64,000 bases of DNA from Salipiger pentaromativorans (GCF_024721115.1 NZ_JAMDHK010000001.1:1-64000), one strand, 5' to 3'; positions 27,170-37,456 are shown, counted from the stretch's first letter. Notes: a model not told the origin generated them from the letters alone. Made by a program: numbers and translations.

Positions 27170-28140
27170 CCGATATGATCCCCTCTCCCATTCTGACGCT
27201 CACGGATCTGACCGTGTTTCGCGGCGCGGCCAAGATCCTCGACAAAGTAAACCTGTCGCTCGCCGAGGGCGAGACGCTGGCGCTGGTCGGCGAAAGCGGC
27301 GCGGGAAAGTCCACCATCGCCACGGCGGTGATGCGGCTGCTCGACGGCGCAAAGGTCGATGGCAAGGCCGAACTGGAGGGCGCGGGCGATCTGCTGGCGC
27401 TGTCCGAAAAGCAGATGGTCACGCTGCGCGGCCGCCGCCTGTCGATGATCTTTCAGGACGCGGGCGCGGCGCTGAACCCGGCCTATACCGTCGGACGTCA
27501 GTTGATCACCGTGCTGCGGCGCAATCTCGGGCTCTCGAAAACCGAGGCGCGGGCGCGGGCCGTCGAACTGTTCACCTCGGTCGGCATCAACGATCCCGAG
27601 GGGCGGTTGAGCGCCTATCCGCACCAGCTTTCGGGCGGGATGCAGCAACGGGTGATGGTGGCCATCGCGCTCGCCTGCAACCCCGACCTGCTGCTGGCGG
27701 ACGAGCCGACCTCGGCGCTGGACGTGACCATTCAGGCGCAGATCGTGCGGCTGATCCTGTCGCAGACCCGCGCGCGCGGTGCGAGCTGCATCTTCGTGCT
27801 GCACGATCTGGCGCTGGCCAGCCAGGCCTGCGACCGGATCGTGGTGCTTTATGCCGGACAGGTGGTCGAGGCAGGGCCTGCCCGCGACATCCTCGAACAC
27901 CACCGCCACCCATATACGCAGCAGCTCAAATCCTGCGTGCTCGAGATCGGCACCCGCGAGCTGACCGCGCCCGAAGGCACCGTGCCGCCACATGACCGCA
28001 TGCCCGCCGGCTGCCGTTTTGCCACGCGCTGCCCGCGCGCCCTGCCCCGCTGCGCGGGCGAGGCGCCGCCGCTGATCCCCGCGCGGGACGGCGCTGAAAG
28101 CCCGCTCGCCCATCACTTCGCCTGCTGGAACCCGGAATGA
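27166..28140 (+). CDS. Dipeptide-type ABC transporter ATPase 1 (DppD-like)
   Basis: This 324-aa ATPase has Walker [10 protein letters not shown], signature [12 protein letters not shown] and Walker [14 protein letters not shown]. The C-terminal oligopeptide-ATPase extension shows [17 protein letters not shown], whose cysteines usually bind an Fe-S cluster or metal. The ATG at 27166 overlaps the permease stop as ATGA. It energises import together with the DppF-like partner. Confidence 0.92.
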   Translation: MTDMIPSPILTLTDLTVFRGAAKILDKVNLSLAEGETLALVGESGAGKSTIATAVMRLLDGAKVDGKAELEGAGDLLALSEKQMVTLRGRRLSMIFQDAGAALNPAYTVGRQLITVLRRNLGLSKTEARARAVELFTSVGINDPEGRLSAYPHQLSGGMQQRVMVAIALACNPDLLLADEPTSALDVTIQAQIVRLILSQTRARGASCIFVLHDLALASQACDRIVVLYAGQVVEAGPARDILEHHRHPYTQQLKSCVLEIGTRELTAPEGTVPPHDRMPAGCRFATRCPRALPRCAGEAPPLIPARDGAESPLAHHFACWNPE

Positions 28141-29171
28141 TCATGGCGCAGACCCAAACGCAAACCACCGCGCCCACCGCTCCGGTCTTCGAACTGATCG
28201 AGGTCGAGCAGGTCTTTCCCGTGCCCCGCCCCGGCCGCCCTTTCATGAGCCGCGACACCGTGGGGCTACGCGCGCTCGACGGGGTGCGCCTGCGCATCGC
28301 GCAGGGCGCCTCGCTGGCGCTGGTGGGCGAAAGCGGCTCGGGAAAATCCACGCTCTTGCGGGTGCTGCTGGGGCTCGACGCCCCCAGCGGCGGGCGCGCG
28401 CTTTATCGCGGCAAGCCGATCCGCGAGGCGCGCGCCTTTGGCACCGGCTTCGCCCGCGACGTCGCCATGGTCTATCAGGACGCGCGCGGCTCACTCGACC
28501 CGCGCATGACCGTGGGGGCGCTTGTTGCCGAGCCGCTGCGCCATTTCGGCATCGTGCCCAAAGGCGAAGAGGCCGCCCGCGTCGCCCAGCTTCTCGACCG
28601 CGTCGGCCTGCCCGCCGATGCCGCGACGCGCTATCCCTCCGGACTTTCGGGTGGCCAGATCCGCCGCGTCGCCATCGCCCGCGCGCTGGCCTCCGAACCC
28701 TCGGTGCTGGTGGCGGACGAGGCGGTCTCGGGGCTCGACGTCTCGACCCAGGCGCAGCTTCTGACGCTGCTGCGCGGATTACAGCGCGATATGGGGCTGA
28801 CGCTGGTCTTCATCACCCACGATCTGGGCGTGGCGAGCTATCTCTGCGAAGAGATCGCCATCATGTATCTGGGCCGCATCGTCGAGACCGGCCCCACCGA
28901 CGCGGTGCTCTCCCACCCGGCGCATCCCTATGCCGCCGCGCTGCGCGCCGCCGCGCCGCGCTTTTTCGAACCGATCCCCGAGCCACTGCCCGGCGAGATC
29001 CCCAGCCCTCTGGATCTTCCCAAGGGCTGCCGCTTTTCCAGCCGCTGCACCGCAGCGCAAGAGGATTGCCGGCTGCGTGACCCGCAGCTCGGCCAACATG
29101 GCGCCGGGCGGGCAGTGGCTTGTCTGCACCCGCTCACCGAAACGGGGGCGCAAGCCTCTGAAATCCGCTAA
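28137..29171 (+). CDS. Dipeptide-type ABC transporter ATPase 2 (DppF-like)
   Basis: This 344-aa ATPase has Walker A GESGSGKST, signature LSGGQIRRVAIA and Walker B VLVADEAVSGLDVS. The C-terminal PKGCRFSSRCTAAQEDC repeats the cysteine motif of its partner. The start at 28137 overlaps the preceding stop as ATGA. The Walker B region reads DEAVSGLD where most relatives have DEPVSALD, a mild difference. Confidence 0.92.
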   Translation: MIMAQTQTQTTAPTAPVFELIEVEQVFPVPRPGRPFMSRDTVGLRALDGVRLRIAQGASLALVGESGSGKSTLLRVLLGLDAPSGGRALYRGKPIREARAFGTGFARDVAMVYQDARGSLDPRMTVGALVAEPLRHFGIVPKGEEAARVAQLLDRVGLPADAATRYPSGLSGGQIRRVAIARALASEPSVLVADEAVSGLDVSTQAQLLTLLRGLQRDMGLTLVFITHDLGVASYLCEEIAIMYLGRIVETGPTDAVLSHPAHPYAAALRAAAPRFFEPIPEPLPGEIPSPLDLPKGCRFSSRCTAAQEDCRLRDPQLGQHGAGRAVACLHPLTETGAQASEIR

Positions 29172-29230
29172 GGGTTACAAACCACCACTCACGGACCCAA
29201 GGCCCTTACTGACTGACAGGACGATCCATT

Positions 29231-30820
29231 ATGTTCGACTTCTTCTCCGCCCGGCGCCCCAGCACGCTTGCCTCGCAGGCAATGATCGCCACCTCGCACC
29301 CGTTGTCCACGGCGGCGGGGCTGGATGTGCTTTCGACCAGCGGCAACGCGGTGGATGCCGCCATCGCCGCCGTCGCCGTGCAATGTGTGGTCGATCCGCT
29401 GATGACCGGCATCGGCGGCGACTGTTTCGCGCTTTACGCGCCCAAGGGCGGCAAGGTGAAGGCGCTGAACGGCTCGGGCCGCGCGCCCGGCGCCGCCACC
29501 GTCGAGGCGCTGAAAGCCGCCGGCCTCACCGACGAGATCCCGCAGACCAGCCCGCATGCCGTCACCATCCCCGGCGCGATTTCCGCCTGGTGCCGGCTGC
29601 ACGCGGATCACGGCTCGCTGCCGCTCGACCGGCTCTTCGCCCGCGCCATCCACTATGCGGAAAACGGCTATCCGGTGACCCCGCGCGTGGCGATGGACTG
29701 GGCGGCCAATGCCGCTCTGGTGGGCAAAGACCCGCATGCCGCAGCTCTTTTCCTGCCGGGCGGTGCCGCACCGAAGGTCGGGCAGACCCACGCCCAGCCG
29801 CTTGTCGGCGCGCGGCTGCGCGAGATCGCGGCAAAAGGCGCCGCTGGCTTTTATGAAGGCGAGACCGCCGCGAAGATGGCCGCGCATCTGAAATCGCTCG
29901 GCGGGCTGCACACCGAAGAGGATTTCCACGAGGCCAGGGATCAGGCCCATTGGGTCGATCCGATCTCGACCGCCTATGCGGGCTACGACGTGATGGAATG
30001 CCCGCCCAACGGTCAGGGGCTCGCCGCGCTGCTGATGCTGCGCATCCTGTCGAAATTCGACATGGGTGAGGGGCTGTCCGAGGCCGACCGCATCCACCTG
30101 CACGCCGAAGCGGCCAAGCTCGCCTATCACCACCGCGACGCGCTGATCGCCGACCCGGCCGCCTGCCCCGGCGTGACCGAGACGCTGCTCTCGGACGCCG
30201 TGGTCGATACGCTCGCCGGGCGCATCGACATGGCCCGCGCCGGCACGCCCGCGCTCTGGGACGAGCCCGAGCACAAGGACACGATCTATCTTTGCGTGGT
30301 GGACCGCGACGGCAATGCGCTCAGCTTCATCAACTCGATCTTCCACGGCTTCGGCTCCACCCGGCTCGATCCGCAGACCGGCGTGCTGTTCCATTCGCGC
30401 GGGGCGAGCTTCCGGCTGATCGAGGGGCACCCCAACGCCATCGCGCCGAAGAAACGCCCGATGCACACGATCATTCCGGGCATGCTCTGCAAGGACGGCG
30501 CGGCGGTCATGCCCTTCGGCGTGATGGGCGGGCAATATCAGGCGGCGGGCCACGCGGCCTTCCTCTCGGGCGTGCTGGATCGCGGCATGGATCTTCAGGC
30601 GGCAATGGATGCGCCGCGCAGCTTTGCCCATGACGGCGTGTTGCAGATCGAGCCGGGCGTTTCCGAGGCCGCCCGCGCCGATCTGGCCGCACGCGGCCAC
30701 AAGCTGGAGCTGCAAACCAGCCCCATCGGCGGCAGCCAGGCGATCCGCATCTGCCCGGAAACCGGCCTGCTCACCGGCGGCAGCGACAGCCGCAAGGACG
30801 GCATGGCGCTGGGAATCTGA
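29231..30820 (+). CDS. Gamma-glutamyltransferase-family Ntn hydrolase (YwrD-like)
   Basis: This 529-aa Ntn-hydrolase precursor has a candidate autocatalytic nucleophile, Thr351, in EHKDTIYLCVVDRDGNA. The N-terminal part shows DPLMTGIGGDCFAL, and the C-terminal part GFGSTRLD and KRPMHTIIPGM. It resembles the B. subtilis YwrD subgroup more than classical GGT: the usual TTH is replaced by TIY, and no signal peptide is seen, so it is probably cytoplasmic. It follows the peptide importer by 59 bp on the same strand and may hydrolyse imported gamma-glutamyl or acyl-amide compounds. The true substrate is uncertain. Confidence 0.85.
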   Translation: MFDFFSARRPSTLASQAMIATSHPLSTAAGLDVLSTSGNAVDAAIAAVAVQCVVDPLMTGIGGDCFALYAPKGGKVKALNGSGRAPGAATVEALKAAGLTDEIPQTSPHAVTIPGAISAWCRLHADHGSLPLDRLFARAIHYAENGYPVTPRVAMDWAANAALVGKDPHAAALFLPGGAAPKVGQTHAQPLVGARLREIAAKGAAGFYEGETAAKMAAHLKSLGGLHTEEDFHEARDQAHWVDPISTAYAGYDVMECPPNGQGLAALLMLRILSKFDMGEGLSEADRIHLHAEAAKLAYHHRDALIADPAACPGVTETLLSDAVVDTLAGRIDMARAGTPALWDEPEHKDTIYLCVVDRDGNALSFINSIFHGFGSTRLDPQTGVLFHSRGASFRLIEGHPNAIAPKKRPMHTIIPGMLCKDGAAVMPFGVMGGQYQAAGHAAFLSGVLDRGMDLQAAMDAPRSFAHDGVLQIEPGVSEAARADLAARGHKLELQTSPIGGSQAIRICPETGLLTGGSDSRKDGMALGI

Positions 30821-30848
30821 CCGCGCCGCAGCTTCGCGCGCGCCCGTC

Positions 30849-30877
30849 ACGCGGCCCGGTCTCCGGGCCGCGTTTTG
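30849..30877 (+). terminator. Intrinsic terminator of the importer-GGT operon
   Basis: A GC-rich stem with a TCT loop (GCGGCCCGG paired with CCGGGCCGC, extended by one or two pairs) is followed by TTTT. It lies 30 bp past the gamma-glutamyltransferase stop. Confidence 0.8.
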
Positions 30878-31026
30878 CTGTCCGCCCCTCCCCGCACCCC
30901 CGTGCGCCAGCAAGATTTTGGAGATTTCGCGAGTCTGTTGTAGAGTGACTTACGTTAGGTCATCTCGCAACGTTACCCTGTTCTACGCTTTTTCACCGCA
31001 ATCCATTGTTCTTAGGGGAGGAAATC

Positions 31027-31485
31027 ATGAAATCCATCGTTCTGGGCATCACCATGGCCAGCATCGTCGCCACAACCGCCTTTGCCGAGAGCCAGCGCAC
31101 GCCGCGCATGTCCGAGAAGCAATTGCGCGACGATCTGATCGTCTCGACGCAATCCACGCAGGGCTCGTCCGCAGGCATCTGGCTGCCGCTGCTCATGCTT
31201 GCGATCATCGCTGCGGCGGCGGCCTCCAGCGGCGGCGACCACTATGTCCACGCGGTGGAGGCCTATAGCGACGCCCGGCTGAAGACCGACATCACCCGCG
31301 TCGGCACCTCGCCCGACGGGTTCGGCATCTATCAGTTCCGCTATCGGGGCGATTCCAACCGTTTCGAGGGCGTCATGGCCCAGGACGTGCAGAAGCACCG
31401 TCCCGACGCCGTGCGCATGGCCGAGACCGGTTTCCTCATGGTCGATTACAGCAAGGTCGACGTGACGCCGAAACTGCTGCCCTGA
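31027..31485 (+). CDS. Small secreted protein with S74/endosialidase-chaperone-like domain
   Basis: This 152-aa protein starts at 31027 after an excellent GGGGAGGAAATC. Residues 1-20 are a signal peptide (ending TTAFA). A hydrophobic segment at about 50-68 (LPLLMLAIIAAAAASSG) may span the membrane. The rest shows SDARLKTDITRVG and FEGVMAQDVQKHRPDAV, the hallmark of the peptidase S74 intramolecular chaperone found at the ends of phage tail fibres. Here the domain is not attached to any fibre and forms almost the whole protein. It is flanked by terminators on both sides, so it is monocistronic. Function unknown. Confidence 0.75.
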   Translation: MKSIVLGITMASIVATTAFAESQRTPRMSEKQLRDDLIVSTQSTQGSSAGIWLPLLMLAIIAAAAASSGGDHYVHAVEAYSDARLKTDITRVGTSPDGFGIYQFRYRGDSNRFEGVMAQDVQKHRPDAVRMAETGFLMVDYSKVDVTPKLLP

Positions 31486-31501
31486 GCCACCGCGAAACCG
31501 C

Positions 31502-31539
31502 AAAAAAAGGCGCCGCACCCAAGGGTGCGGCGCTTTTTC
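31502..31539. terminator. Bidirectional intrinsic terminator between S74-like gene and lon
   Basis: A 10-bp perfect stem (CGCCGCACCC-AA-GGGTGCGGCG), extended by one or two further pairs, is flanked by an A-tract on the left and a T-tract on the right. It can stop both the rightward S74-like transcript and leftward lon transcription. Confidence 0.88.
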
Positions 31540-31556
31540 CTGTCTAATAACCGGCG

Positions 31557-33965
31557 TCAGTGTGCGACGGCGCCCGTCACGCTGTCCTCGCCTTTGGCGG
31601 TCAGCGCCGCGGCGGCCTCTTCGGCCTCCTCGTCCCATTCCACCGGCTCGGGTTCACCGACAAGCGCGATCTTCAGCACTTCGGACACGTGCTTGACGGG
31701 GATGATCTCCAGCCCCTCCTTCACGTTGTCGGGCAGCTCGGCCAGATCCTTCTCGTTCTCTTCGGGAATGAGAACGGTCTTGATCCCGCCGCGCAGCGCC
31801 GCGAGCAGCTTTTCCTTCAGCCCGCCGATGGCGGAGGCATTGCCGCGCAGCGTCACCTCGCCGGTCATGGCGATGTCCTTGCGCACCGGCAGCCCGGTCA
31901 GCACCGAGACAATCGCCGTGACCATGGCCAGACCCGCCGAGGGCCCGTCCTTGGGCGTGGCGCCATCGGGCACATGGACGTGGATGTCCATCTTGTCGAA
32001 GCGCGGCGGCTTGACCCCGATCTGCGGCGCGATGGAGCGCACGTAGGACGAGGCCGCCTCGATGCTCTCCTTCATCACGTCGCCCAGCTTGCCCGTGGTC
32101 TTCATCCGCCCCTTGCCGGGCAGTTTCAGCGCCTCGATATGCAGCAGGTCGCCGCCCACCGAGGTATAGGCAAGCCCGGTGACCACACCGACCTGGTTCT
32201 CGTCCTCGGCCAGACCGTAACGGAATTTCCGCACGCCCAGGAAATCCGAGAGGTTCCCGGAGGTGACCTCGACCTTCTCGGCCTCCTTCTTGACGATCTT
32301 GGTGACCGCCTTCCGGGTCAGCCGCGCGATCTCGCGCTCGAGGTTCCGCACACCGGCCTCGCGCGTGTAATAGCGCAGGATGTCGGTCAGCGCGCCGTCG
32401 GTGACCGAGAACTCGCCCTTTTTCAGACCATGCGCCTTGATCTGCTTGTCGAGCAGGTGGCGCTTGGCGATTTCGAGCTTTTCATCCTCGGTGTAGCCCG
32501 AAAGCGGGATGATCTCCATCCGGTCGAGCAGCGGGCCCGGCATGTTGTAGGAGTTCGACGTGGTCACGAACATCACGTTCGACAGATCGTATTCCACTTC
32601 GAGATAGTGGTCCACGAAGCTCGCGTTCTGTTCGGGGTCGAGCACCTCGAGCATGGCCGAGGCCGGGTCGCCACGGAAGTCCTGCCCCATCTTGTCGATC
32701 TCGTCGAGCAGGATGAGCGGGTTCGTGGTCTTGGCCTTTTTCAGCGCCTGGATGATCTTGCCCGGCATCGAGCCGATATAGGTCCGGCGGTGGCCGCGGA
32801 TCTCGGATTCATCGCGCACGCCGCCCAGCGAAATGCGGATGAACTCGCGCCCGGTGGCCTTGGCCATCGACTTGCCAAGCGAGGTCTTGCCGACGCCCGG
32901 CGGGCCGACGAGGCAGAGGATCGGGCCTTTGAGCTTCTGCGAGCGCGCCTGCACCGCGAGATATTCGACGATCCGCTCTTTCACCTTCTCAAGCGAATAG
33001 TGGTCGTGATCGAGGATCTCCTGAGCGCGGCCCAGATCCTTTTTCACCCGGCTGCGCGTGCCCCACGGGATGCTCAGCATCCAGTCGAGATAATTGCGCA
33101 CAACGGTGGCCTCGGCGGACATGGGCGACATGTTCCGCAGCTTCTTCAGCTCGGCATCGGCCTTTTCGCGCGCCTCTTTCGAGAGCTTGGTCTCCTCGAT
33201 GCGCGCTTCCAGCTCGGCGACCTCGTTCTGGCCGTCCTCGCCATCGCCCAGCTCCTTCTGAATGGCCTTCATCTGCTCATTCAGATAGTATTCGCGCTGG
33301 GTCTTCTCCATCTGGCTCTTGACGCGGGTCTTGATCTTTTTCTCGACCTGGAGAACCGACAGTTCCCCCTGCATCAGCCCATAGACCTTCTCCAGCCGCT
33401 CGCTGATCGCCAGTGTCTCCAGAAGCTCCTGCTTCTGCTCCACCTCGATGCCGAGATGCCCCGACACGAGATCGGCCAGTTTCGCGGGTTCGGTGGTTTC
33501 CGACACCGCCGAGAGCGCCTCTTCGGGGATGTTCTTCTTGACCTTGGCGTAACGCTCGAACTCTTCGCCGACCGTGCGCACCAGCGCCTGGATCGCCGCC
33601 GGATCGCCGGGCATTTCGCTGATATATTCGGCCTTGGCCTCGAAGAAATCTTCGTTGGGCAGATATTCGGTGATGCGCACGCGCGCCTGCCCCTCGACCA
33701 GCACCTTCACGGTGCCATCGGGCAGCTTGAGCAGTTGCAGCACATTGGCCAGCACGCCGGCCTTGTAGATTCCATCGGATGCGGGATCGTCCACCGCCGG
33801 GTCGATCTGTGCGGCAAGCAGGATCTGCTTGTCGTCCGCCATGACCTCTTCCAGCGCTTTCACCGATTTCTCGCGCCCTACGAAAAGCGGCACGATCATA
33901 TGCGGGAACACGACGATGTCGCGCAGCGGCAGCACTGGATAGGAGGAATTGAGAGGCTGTTGCAT
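31557..33965 (-). CDS. lon: ATP-dependent Lon protease
   Basis: This is a LonA-type protease of about 802 aa. Its parts are the N-terminal substrate-binding LON domain ([20 protein letters not shown]), a coiled middle region, an AAA+ domain with Walker [10 protein letters not shown] (about residue 353) and Walker [11 protein letters not shown], and the C-terminal Ser-Lys protease with DGPSAG (Ser near 675) and GGLKEKL (Lys near 716). Two in-frame ATGs occur, at 33971 and 33965. AAGGA abuts the first but is well spaced (6 nt) from the second, so 33965 is preferred. Lon degrades misfolded and regulatory proteins. A heat-shock-like promoter lies upstream. Confidence 0.96.
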   Translation of the reverse strand: MQQPLNSSYPVLPLRDIVVFPHMIVPLFVGREKSVKALEEVMADDKQILLAAQIDPAVDDPASDGIYKAGVLANVLQLLKLPDGTVKVLVEGQARVRITEYLPNEDFFEAKAEYISEMPGDPAAIQALVRTVGEEFERYAKVKKNIPEEALSAVSETTEPAKLADLVSGHLGIEVEQKQELLETLAISERLEKVYGLMQGELSVLQVEKKIKTRVKSQMEKTQREYYLNEQMKAIQKELGDGEDGQNEVAELEARIEETKLSKEAREKADAELKKLRNMSPMSAEATVVRNYLDWMLSIPWGTRSRVKKDLGRAQEILDHDHYSLEKVKERIVEYLAVQARSQKLKGPILCLVGPPGVGKTSLGKSMAKATGREFIRISLGGVRDESEIRGHRRTYIGSMPGKIIQALKKAKTTNPLILLDEIDKMGQDFRGDPASAMLEVLDPEQNASFVDHYLEVEYDLSNVMFVTTSNSYNMPGPLLDRMEIIPLSGYTEDEKLEIAKRHLLDKQIKAHGLKKGEFSVTDGALTDILRYYTREAGVRNLEREIARLTRKAVTKIVKKEAEKVEVTSGNLSDFLGVRKFRYGLAEDENQVGVVTGLAYTSVGGDLLHIEALKLPGKGRMKTTGKLGDVMKESIEAASSYVRSIAPQIGVKPPRFDKMDIHVHVPDGATPKDGPSAGLAMVTAIVSVLTGLPVRKDIAMTGEVTLRGNASAIGGLKEKLLAALRGGIKTVLIPEENEKDLAELPDNVKEGLEIIPVKHVSEVLKIALVGEPEPVEWDEEAEEAAAALTAKGEDSVTGAVAH

Positions 33966-34276
33966 AAACATTCCTTCGTCTTGGCAGGACGGCCCGGCCC
34001 CGGTTCTCCGGCAGCCCCCGCCATCCCCTGTTCACCGGATAAGGTGGGGTCAGCTTCTGACGAAATCAACCTCACCGCGCTCCGGTCGGACAAGCATGAC
34101 GAAGCCGGGCTTCGGGCGCAAGGCACCAATTGGGAGAGTGGCGAAATCGGGAAAATCGTTCCGGCGGCCCGGCACGCAGACGCTACGGCCAGGGCGGTCC
34201 GCAGTGCCGACCGCCCCTCCAAGCGCATGGCGGGCAGGTCGCGGCCTTGACCCCGCCTGCCCCGCATTGCGCGCGC
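33966..34276. other. 311-bp non-coding stretch upstream of lon
   Basis: Apart from the heat-shock-like promoter at 34041-34070 and the lon leader, no gene, RNA or strong hairpin is visible. The part at 34100-34276 is the 3' side of the small gene at 34277-34441 and holds nothing recognised. Confidence 0.5.
34041..34070 (-). promoter_or_regulatory. Candidate RpoH (sigma-32) promoter of lon
   Basis: On the minus strand GTTGATTT is followed, after about 14 bases, by CCCCACCTT. This resembles the alphaproteobacterial heat-shock pattern CTTGAA...CCCCAT and lies 75-105 bp upstream of lon, a classic heat-shock gene. Only a pattern match by eye. Confidence 0.4.
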
Positions 34277-34441
34277 TCAGCTTTCCTTGCGCTTCTGCTG
34301 CGCCTGCTTCATCCGCTCGAGAAGCTCGGCCTTGGTGGCCTTGCCGCCCGCGGCGGGTTTGCCCGCCGCCGCGTCCTTGTGGCGGTCGTAGCGGGGCGCG
34401 TTGCTACCGCCCCGCGCGCCGCCCATCTTCGAATAATCCAT
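34277..34441 (-). CDS. Small basic conserved-looking protein of unknown function
   Basis: This 54-aa protein starts at 34441 with AAGGAG ten bases upstream. It opens with MDYSKMGGARGGSNAPRYDR and has an Ala/Gly/Lys-rich middle and a charged C-terminal helix (KAELLERMKQAQQKRKES). The strong ribosome site, length and composition resemble short proteins seen in Rhodobacteraceae genomes. There is no signal peptide or membrane segment. No function can be assigned. Confidence 0.65.
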   Translation of the reverse strand: MDYSKMGGARGGSNAPRYDRHKDAAAGKPAAGGKATKAELLERMKQAQQKRKES

Positions 34442-34514
34442 GATCCGGCTCCTTGCCGCAGGTGTGGGCCCCGCTTTTGCCGCAAGCGGCGGGGCCGCAC
34501 AAGCCATGGCAGGA

Positions 34515-35609
34515 TCAGGCGGTCTTGTCACCAAGCATCGGATAGTCGGTGAAGCCTTCGGCGCCGCCGCCGTAAAAGGTGCTCTGGTCGGCGGCGTTCA
34601 GCGGCGCGTCCTGCCGCAGCCGCTCCACAAGATCCGGGTTCGAGATGAACGGGCGCCCGAAGGCCACCAGATCGGCCTTGCCACTCGCCACCGCGTCCAG
34701 CGCCATCGCCCGGTCATAGCCGTTATTGACCATATAGGGACCGTCGAAAAGCCCGTGCAGCGTCTCGAGGCTTTGCCCCGCCTCCAGATCGCGCGACCCG
34801 CCGGTGGCCCCCTCGACCATGTGCAGATAGGCCAGCCCATAGCGATTGAGCCCGGGGATCACATATTCGAAATCCGCCTGCGGATCCTCGTCGCTGATCC
34901 CGTTCGCGGGCGAGAACGGCGACAGGCGCAGACCGGTGCGGCCACCGCCGATCTCGGCGGTCACCGCGTCGAGCACTTCGAAGAGGAACCGCGCGCGGTT
35001 CTCGATACCCCCGCCATAGGCATCCTCGCGGCTGTTCGCGCCGGTCTTCAGGAACTGGTCGATGAGATAGCCGTTGGCGCCATGCACCTCGACCCCGTCG
35101 AATCCCGCCTGGATCGCGAAGGCCGCCGCCTTGCGGTAATCCTCGACGGTCGCGGCGATCTCTTCGGTGGTCAGGGCGCGCGGCTCCGATGTGGCTTCAA
35201 AGCCGTTGCGGGTAAAGGTCATGCTCTTCGCCGCGATGGCAGAGGGCGCCACCGGCGCCCGCCCGTCCGGCTGCAACGACACATGGCTGATGCGCCCCAC
35301 ATGCCAGAGCTGCACGACGATCCGGCCGCCGGCCTCGTGCACCGCGTCGGTCACCGTCTTCCAGGCGGCGACCTGCGCCTCGGTGTGGATGCCCGGCGTC
35401 TGGATATAGCCCTTGCCGGCGGGCGAGATCTGCGTCGCCTCGGTGATCAGCAGCCCGGCCCCCGCGCGCTGGCGGTAGTAGGTCACGTGCAGATCGTTGA
35501 CCTCGCCGGTCTCGTCATCGGCGCGGTTGCGGGTCAGCGGGGCCATCACGATGCGGTTCTGCATCTCGATGGCCCCGGCGGTGAAGGGGGTGAACAAAGC
35601 CTCGGTCAT
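34515..35609 (-). CDS. Old Yellow Enzyme-family NAD(P)H:flavin oxidoreductase / alkene reductase (NemA-like)
   Basis: This 364-aa FMN TIM-barrel protein starts at 35609 with AAGGATTCC upstream. Conserved features are NRIVMAPLTRNRAD, the GRIVVQLWHVGRISH substrate-binding region, FDGVEVHGANGYLIDQF with the His/Asn pair, and YGGGIENRARF. Such enzymes reduce activated C=C bonds, nitro compounds or nitrate esters, often in detoxification. No regulator is adjacent. Confidence 0.92.
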   Translation of the reverse strand: MTEALFTPFTAGAIEMQNRIVMAPLTRNRADDETGEVNDLHVTYYRQRAGAGLLITEATQISPAGKGYIQTPGIHTEAQVAAWKTVTDAVHEAGGRIVVQLWHVGRISHVSLQPDGRAPVAPSAIAAKSMTFTRNGFEATSEPRALTTEEIAATVEDYRKAAAFAIQAGFDGVEVHGANGYLIDQFLKTGANSREDAYGGGIENRARFLFEVLDAVTAEIGGGRTGLRLSPFSPANGISDEDPQADFEYVIPGLNRYGLAYLHMVEGATGGSRDLEAGQSLETLHGLFDGPYMVNNGYDRAMALDAVASGKADLVAFGRPFISNPDLVERLRQDAPLNAADQSTFYGGGAEGFTDYPMLGDKTA

Positions 35610-35756
35610 GGGAATCCTTTCCTCGGGCAGCCGCACGCCCCCGGGGGGCGCGATCGACGGCAAGGGTAGGCATGGCATCGGGCGGCGCAACGCCTCCAGA
35701 CCTGCGCAGACGCACAGTCGAGTTTGCGCAGATGCACCATCCTGCGCCGCGACGGC

Positions 35757-36884
35757 TCAGAGCGGCGGAATATCCCCTTCGGCCCGGCCCGCATGGAATC
35801 CCGCCTCCCAGGCGGCGAACCGCCCCTCGGCGATGGCCGCGCGCATGCCCGCCATGATGTCCTGGAAATACTGAAGGTTGTGCCAGGACAGCAGCATGCC
35901 CGAGATCATTTCCTGTGCCCGGAACACATGGTGCAGATAGGCGCGGGAATAGCCGGTGCAGGCAGGGCAGGAACACTGCTCGTCCAGCGGGCGCGGATCG
36001 TCTGCGTGGCGGGCGTTCTTGATGTTCACCACCCCGCGCCGGGTAAAGGCCTGACCGGTGCGCCCCGAGCGCGTGGGCAGCACGCAATCCATCATGTCGA
36101 TGCCGCGTTTCACCGCGCCGACGATGTCGTCGGGCTTGCCCACCCCCATCAGATAGCGCGGCTTGTCTTCGGGCAGGAAGCCCGGCGCGTAATCGAGGCA
36201 CGAGAACATCGCCTCCTGCCCCTCGCCCACCGCCAGACCGCCCACCGCATAGCCATCGAAGCCGATGGCCGTCAGCGCCTTTGCGCTCTCCTCGCGCATG
36301 TCGCGCTCGAGCCCGCCCTGCATGATGCCGAAGAGCATATGCCCGGGCCGGTCGCCGAAGGCATCGCGCGACCGCTGCGCCCAGCGCATCGAGAGCCGCA
36401 TGCTCTCTTCGATGCGCTTGCGGTCGGCGGGCAGCGCCGGGCATTCATCGAAGGCCATGACGATGTCGGAGCCGAGCAGCCGCTGGATCTCCATCGAGCG
36501 TTCCGGGCTCAGCATGTGTTTCGAGCCGTCGATATGGCTCTTGAAGCTCACCCCCTCCTCGGTCAGCTTGCGCAGCCCGGCCAGGCTCATCACCTGAAAG
36601 CCGCCGGAATCCGTGAGGATCGGGCGCTCCCAGTTCATGAACCGGTGCAGCCCGCCCAGCCGCGCGATGCGCTCGGCGGTGGGCCGCAGCATCAGGTGAT
36701 AGGTGTTGCCCAGCAGGATGTCGGCGCCGGTGGCGCGCACGTTTTCCGGCAGCATGGCCTTGACCGTGGCGGCGGTGCCCACGGGCATGAAGGCGGGGGT
36801 GCGGATCTCGCCGCGCGGGGTTGCGATCACGCCGCTGCGGGCGGCGCCATCGGTGGCGGTGAGGGTAAAGGATGTGGTGCTCAT
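35757..36884 (-). CDS. tgt: tRNA-guanine transglycosylase (queuine tRNA-ribosyltransferase)
   Basis: This 375-aa enzyme exchanges guanine 34 of GUN-anticodon tRNAs for preQ1 in queuosine synthesis. Visible are [27 protein letters not shown] with the catalytic Asp, [10 protein letters not shown], the [20 protein letters not shown] nucleophile region, and the zinc ligands CSCPAC...HH. The length matches bacterial Tgt. The start at 36884 was chosen at the conserved N-terminus ([16 protein letters not shown]); longer readings add low-complexity sequence. Confidence 0.96.
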   Translation of the reverse strand: MSTTSFTLTATDGAARSGVIATPRGEIRTPAFMPVGTAATVKAMLPENVRATGADILLGNTYHLMLRPTAERIARLGGLHRFMNWERPILTDSGGFQVMSLAGLRKLTEEGVSFKSHIDGSKHMLSPERSMEIQRLLGSDIVMAFDECPALPADRKRIEESMRLSMRWAQRSRDAFGDRPGHMLFGIMQGGLERDMREESAKALTAIGFDGYAVGGLAVGEGQEAMFSCLDYAPGFLPEDKPRYLMGVGKPDDIVGAVKRGIDMMDCVLPTRSGRTGQAFTRRGVVNIKNARHADDPRPLDEQCSCPACTGYSRAYLHHVFRAQEMISGMLLSWHNLQYFQDIMAGMRAAIAEGRFAAWEAGFHAGRAEGDIPPL

Positions 36885-37026
36885 GCCCGTTCCTCTGCCG
36901 CAAAGCGGGCGGCTTGCCAAGCCCGCGCCGCGGCCCGGCGGAAAAAGCCGCGCATTGTAAATTTGAAGGTGCCGTTCACCTTTGCGGCGCATCCTCCGCG
37001 CAAAGCACCCAAACGGAGGTTCCGAC

Positions 37027-37329
37027 ATGCTGCGCCGTCTCGCACCCGCCTTTGCCGCCGCCGCGCTTCTTGCCGCCCCGGCGGCGGAGGCCGGCAACAC
37101 CGCGTTTTCCTCGACACAGAAAAGCCTCTACCCCAATGCCCAGAACCCGCACCCCGGGGCAGGCTATCAGGGGCAGGTCTATGTCACCCCGGGCGGCTGC
37201 TCCTATTCCCGCGCGCAGGTGCCGGGCTACAAACCCACCTGGCACCTGATCCTGAACGGTGCCGAGGCCGGGCTGACCGACGCCCACCGCCGCTGCCCCA
37301 CCATGCTGGGCGATTACGAACGGCTCTGA
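37027..37329 (+). CDS. Small secreted protein of unknown function
   Basis: This 100-aa protein starts at 37027 with GGAGG eight bases before the ATG. Residues 1-22 form a signal peptide ([20 protein letters not shown]). The mature part has two cysteines, in [13 protein letters not shown] and [10 protein letters not shown], which could form a disulfide in the periplasm. The sequence around [12 protein letters not shown] is distinctive, but no named family is recognised. It is divergent from tgt. Confidence 0.75.
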   Translation: MLRRLAPAFAAAALLAAPAAEAGNTAFSSTQKSLYPNAQNPHPGAGYQGQVYVTPGGCSYSRAQVPGYKPTWHLILNGAEAGLTDAHRRCPTMLGDYERL

Positions 37330-37456
37330 CGCGAGCGAAGAGCCCGGCAACGGGCGAGGAGCCGCGCCACCGCCAGAGCGGCGCGGCTGCACCACCGTGC
37401 GACAATCCGCAACGCGGCGATTGCGCCGGACCGCGCACCGCGCCACTCTGCGCACC

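Noticed and set aside
29189-30913. Minus-strand open frame opposite the gamma-glutamyltransferase
   Set aside because: No ribosome site or recognisable domain; it merely mirrors the codon bias of the real gene.
31560-34250. Long plus-strand open frame opposite lon
   Set aside because: Antisense shadow of lon; the product is low-complexity His/Leu/Asp-rich with no domain.
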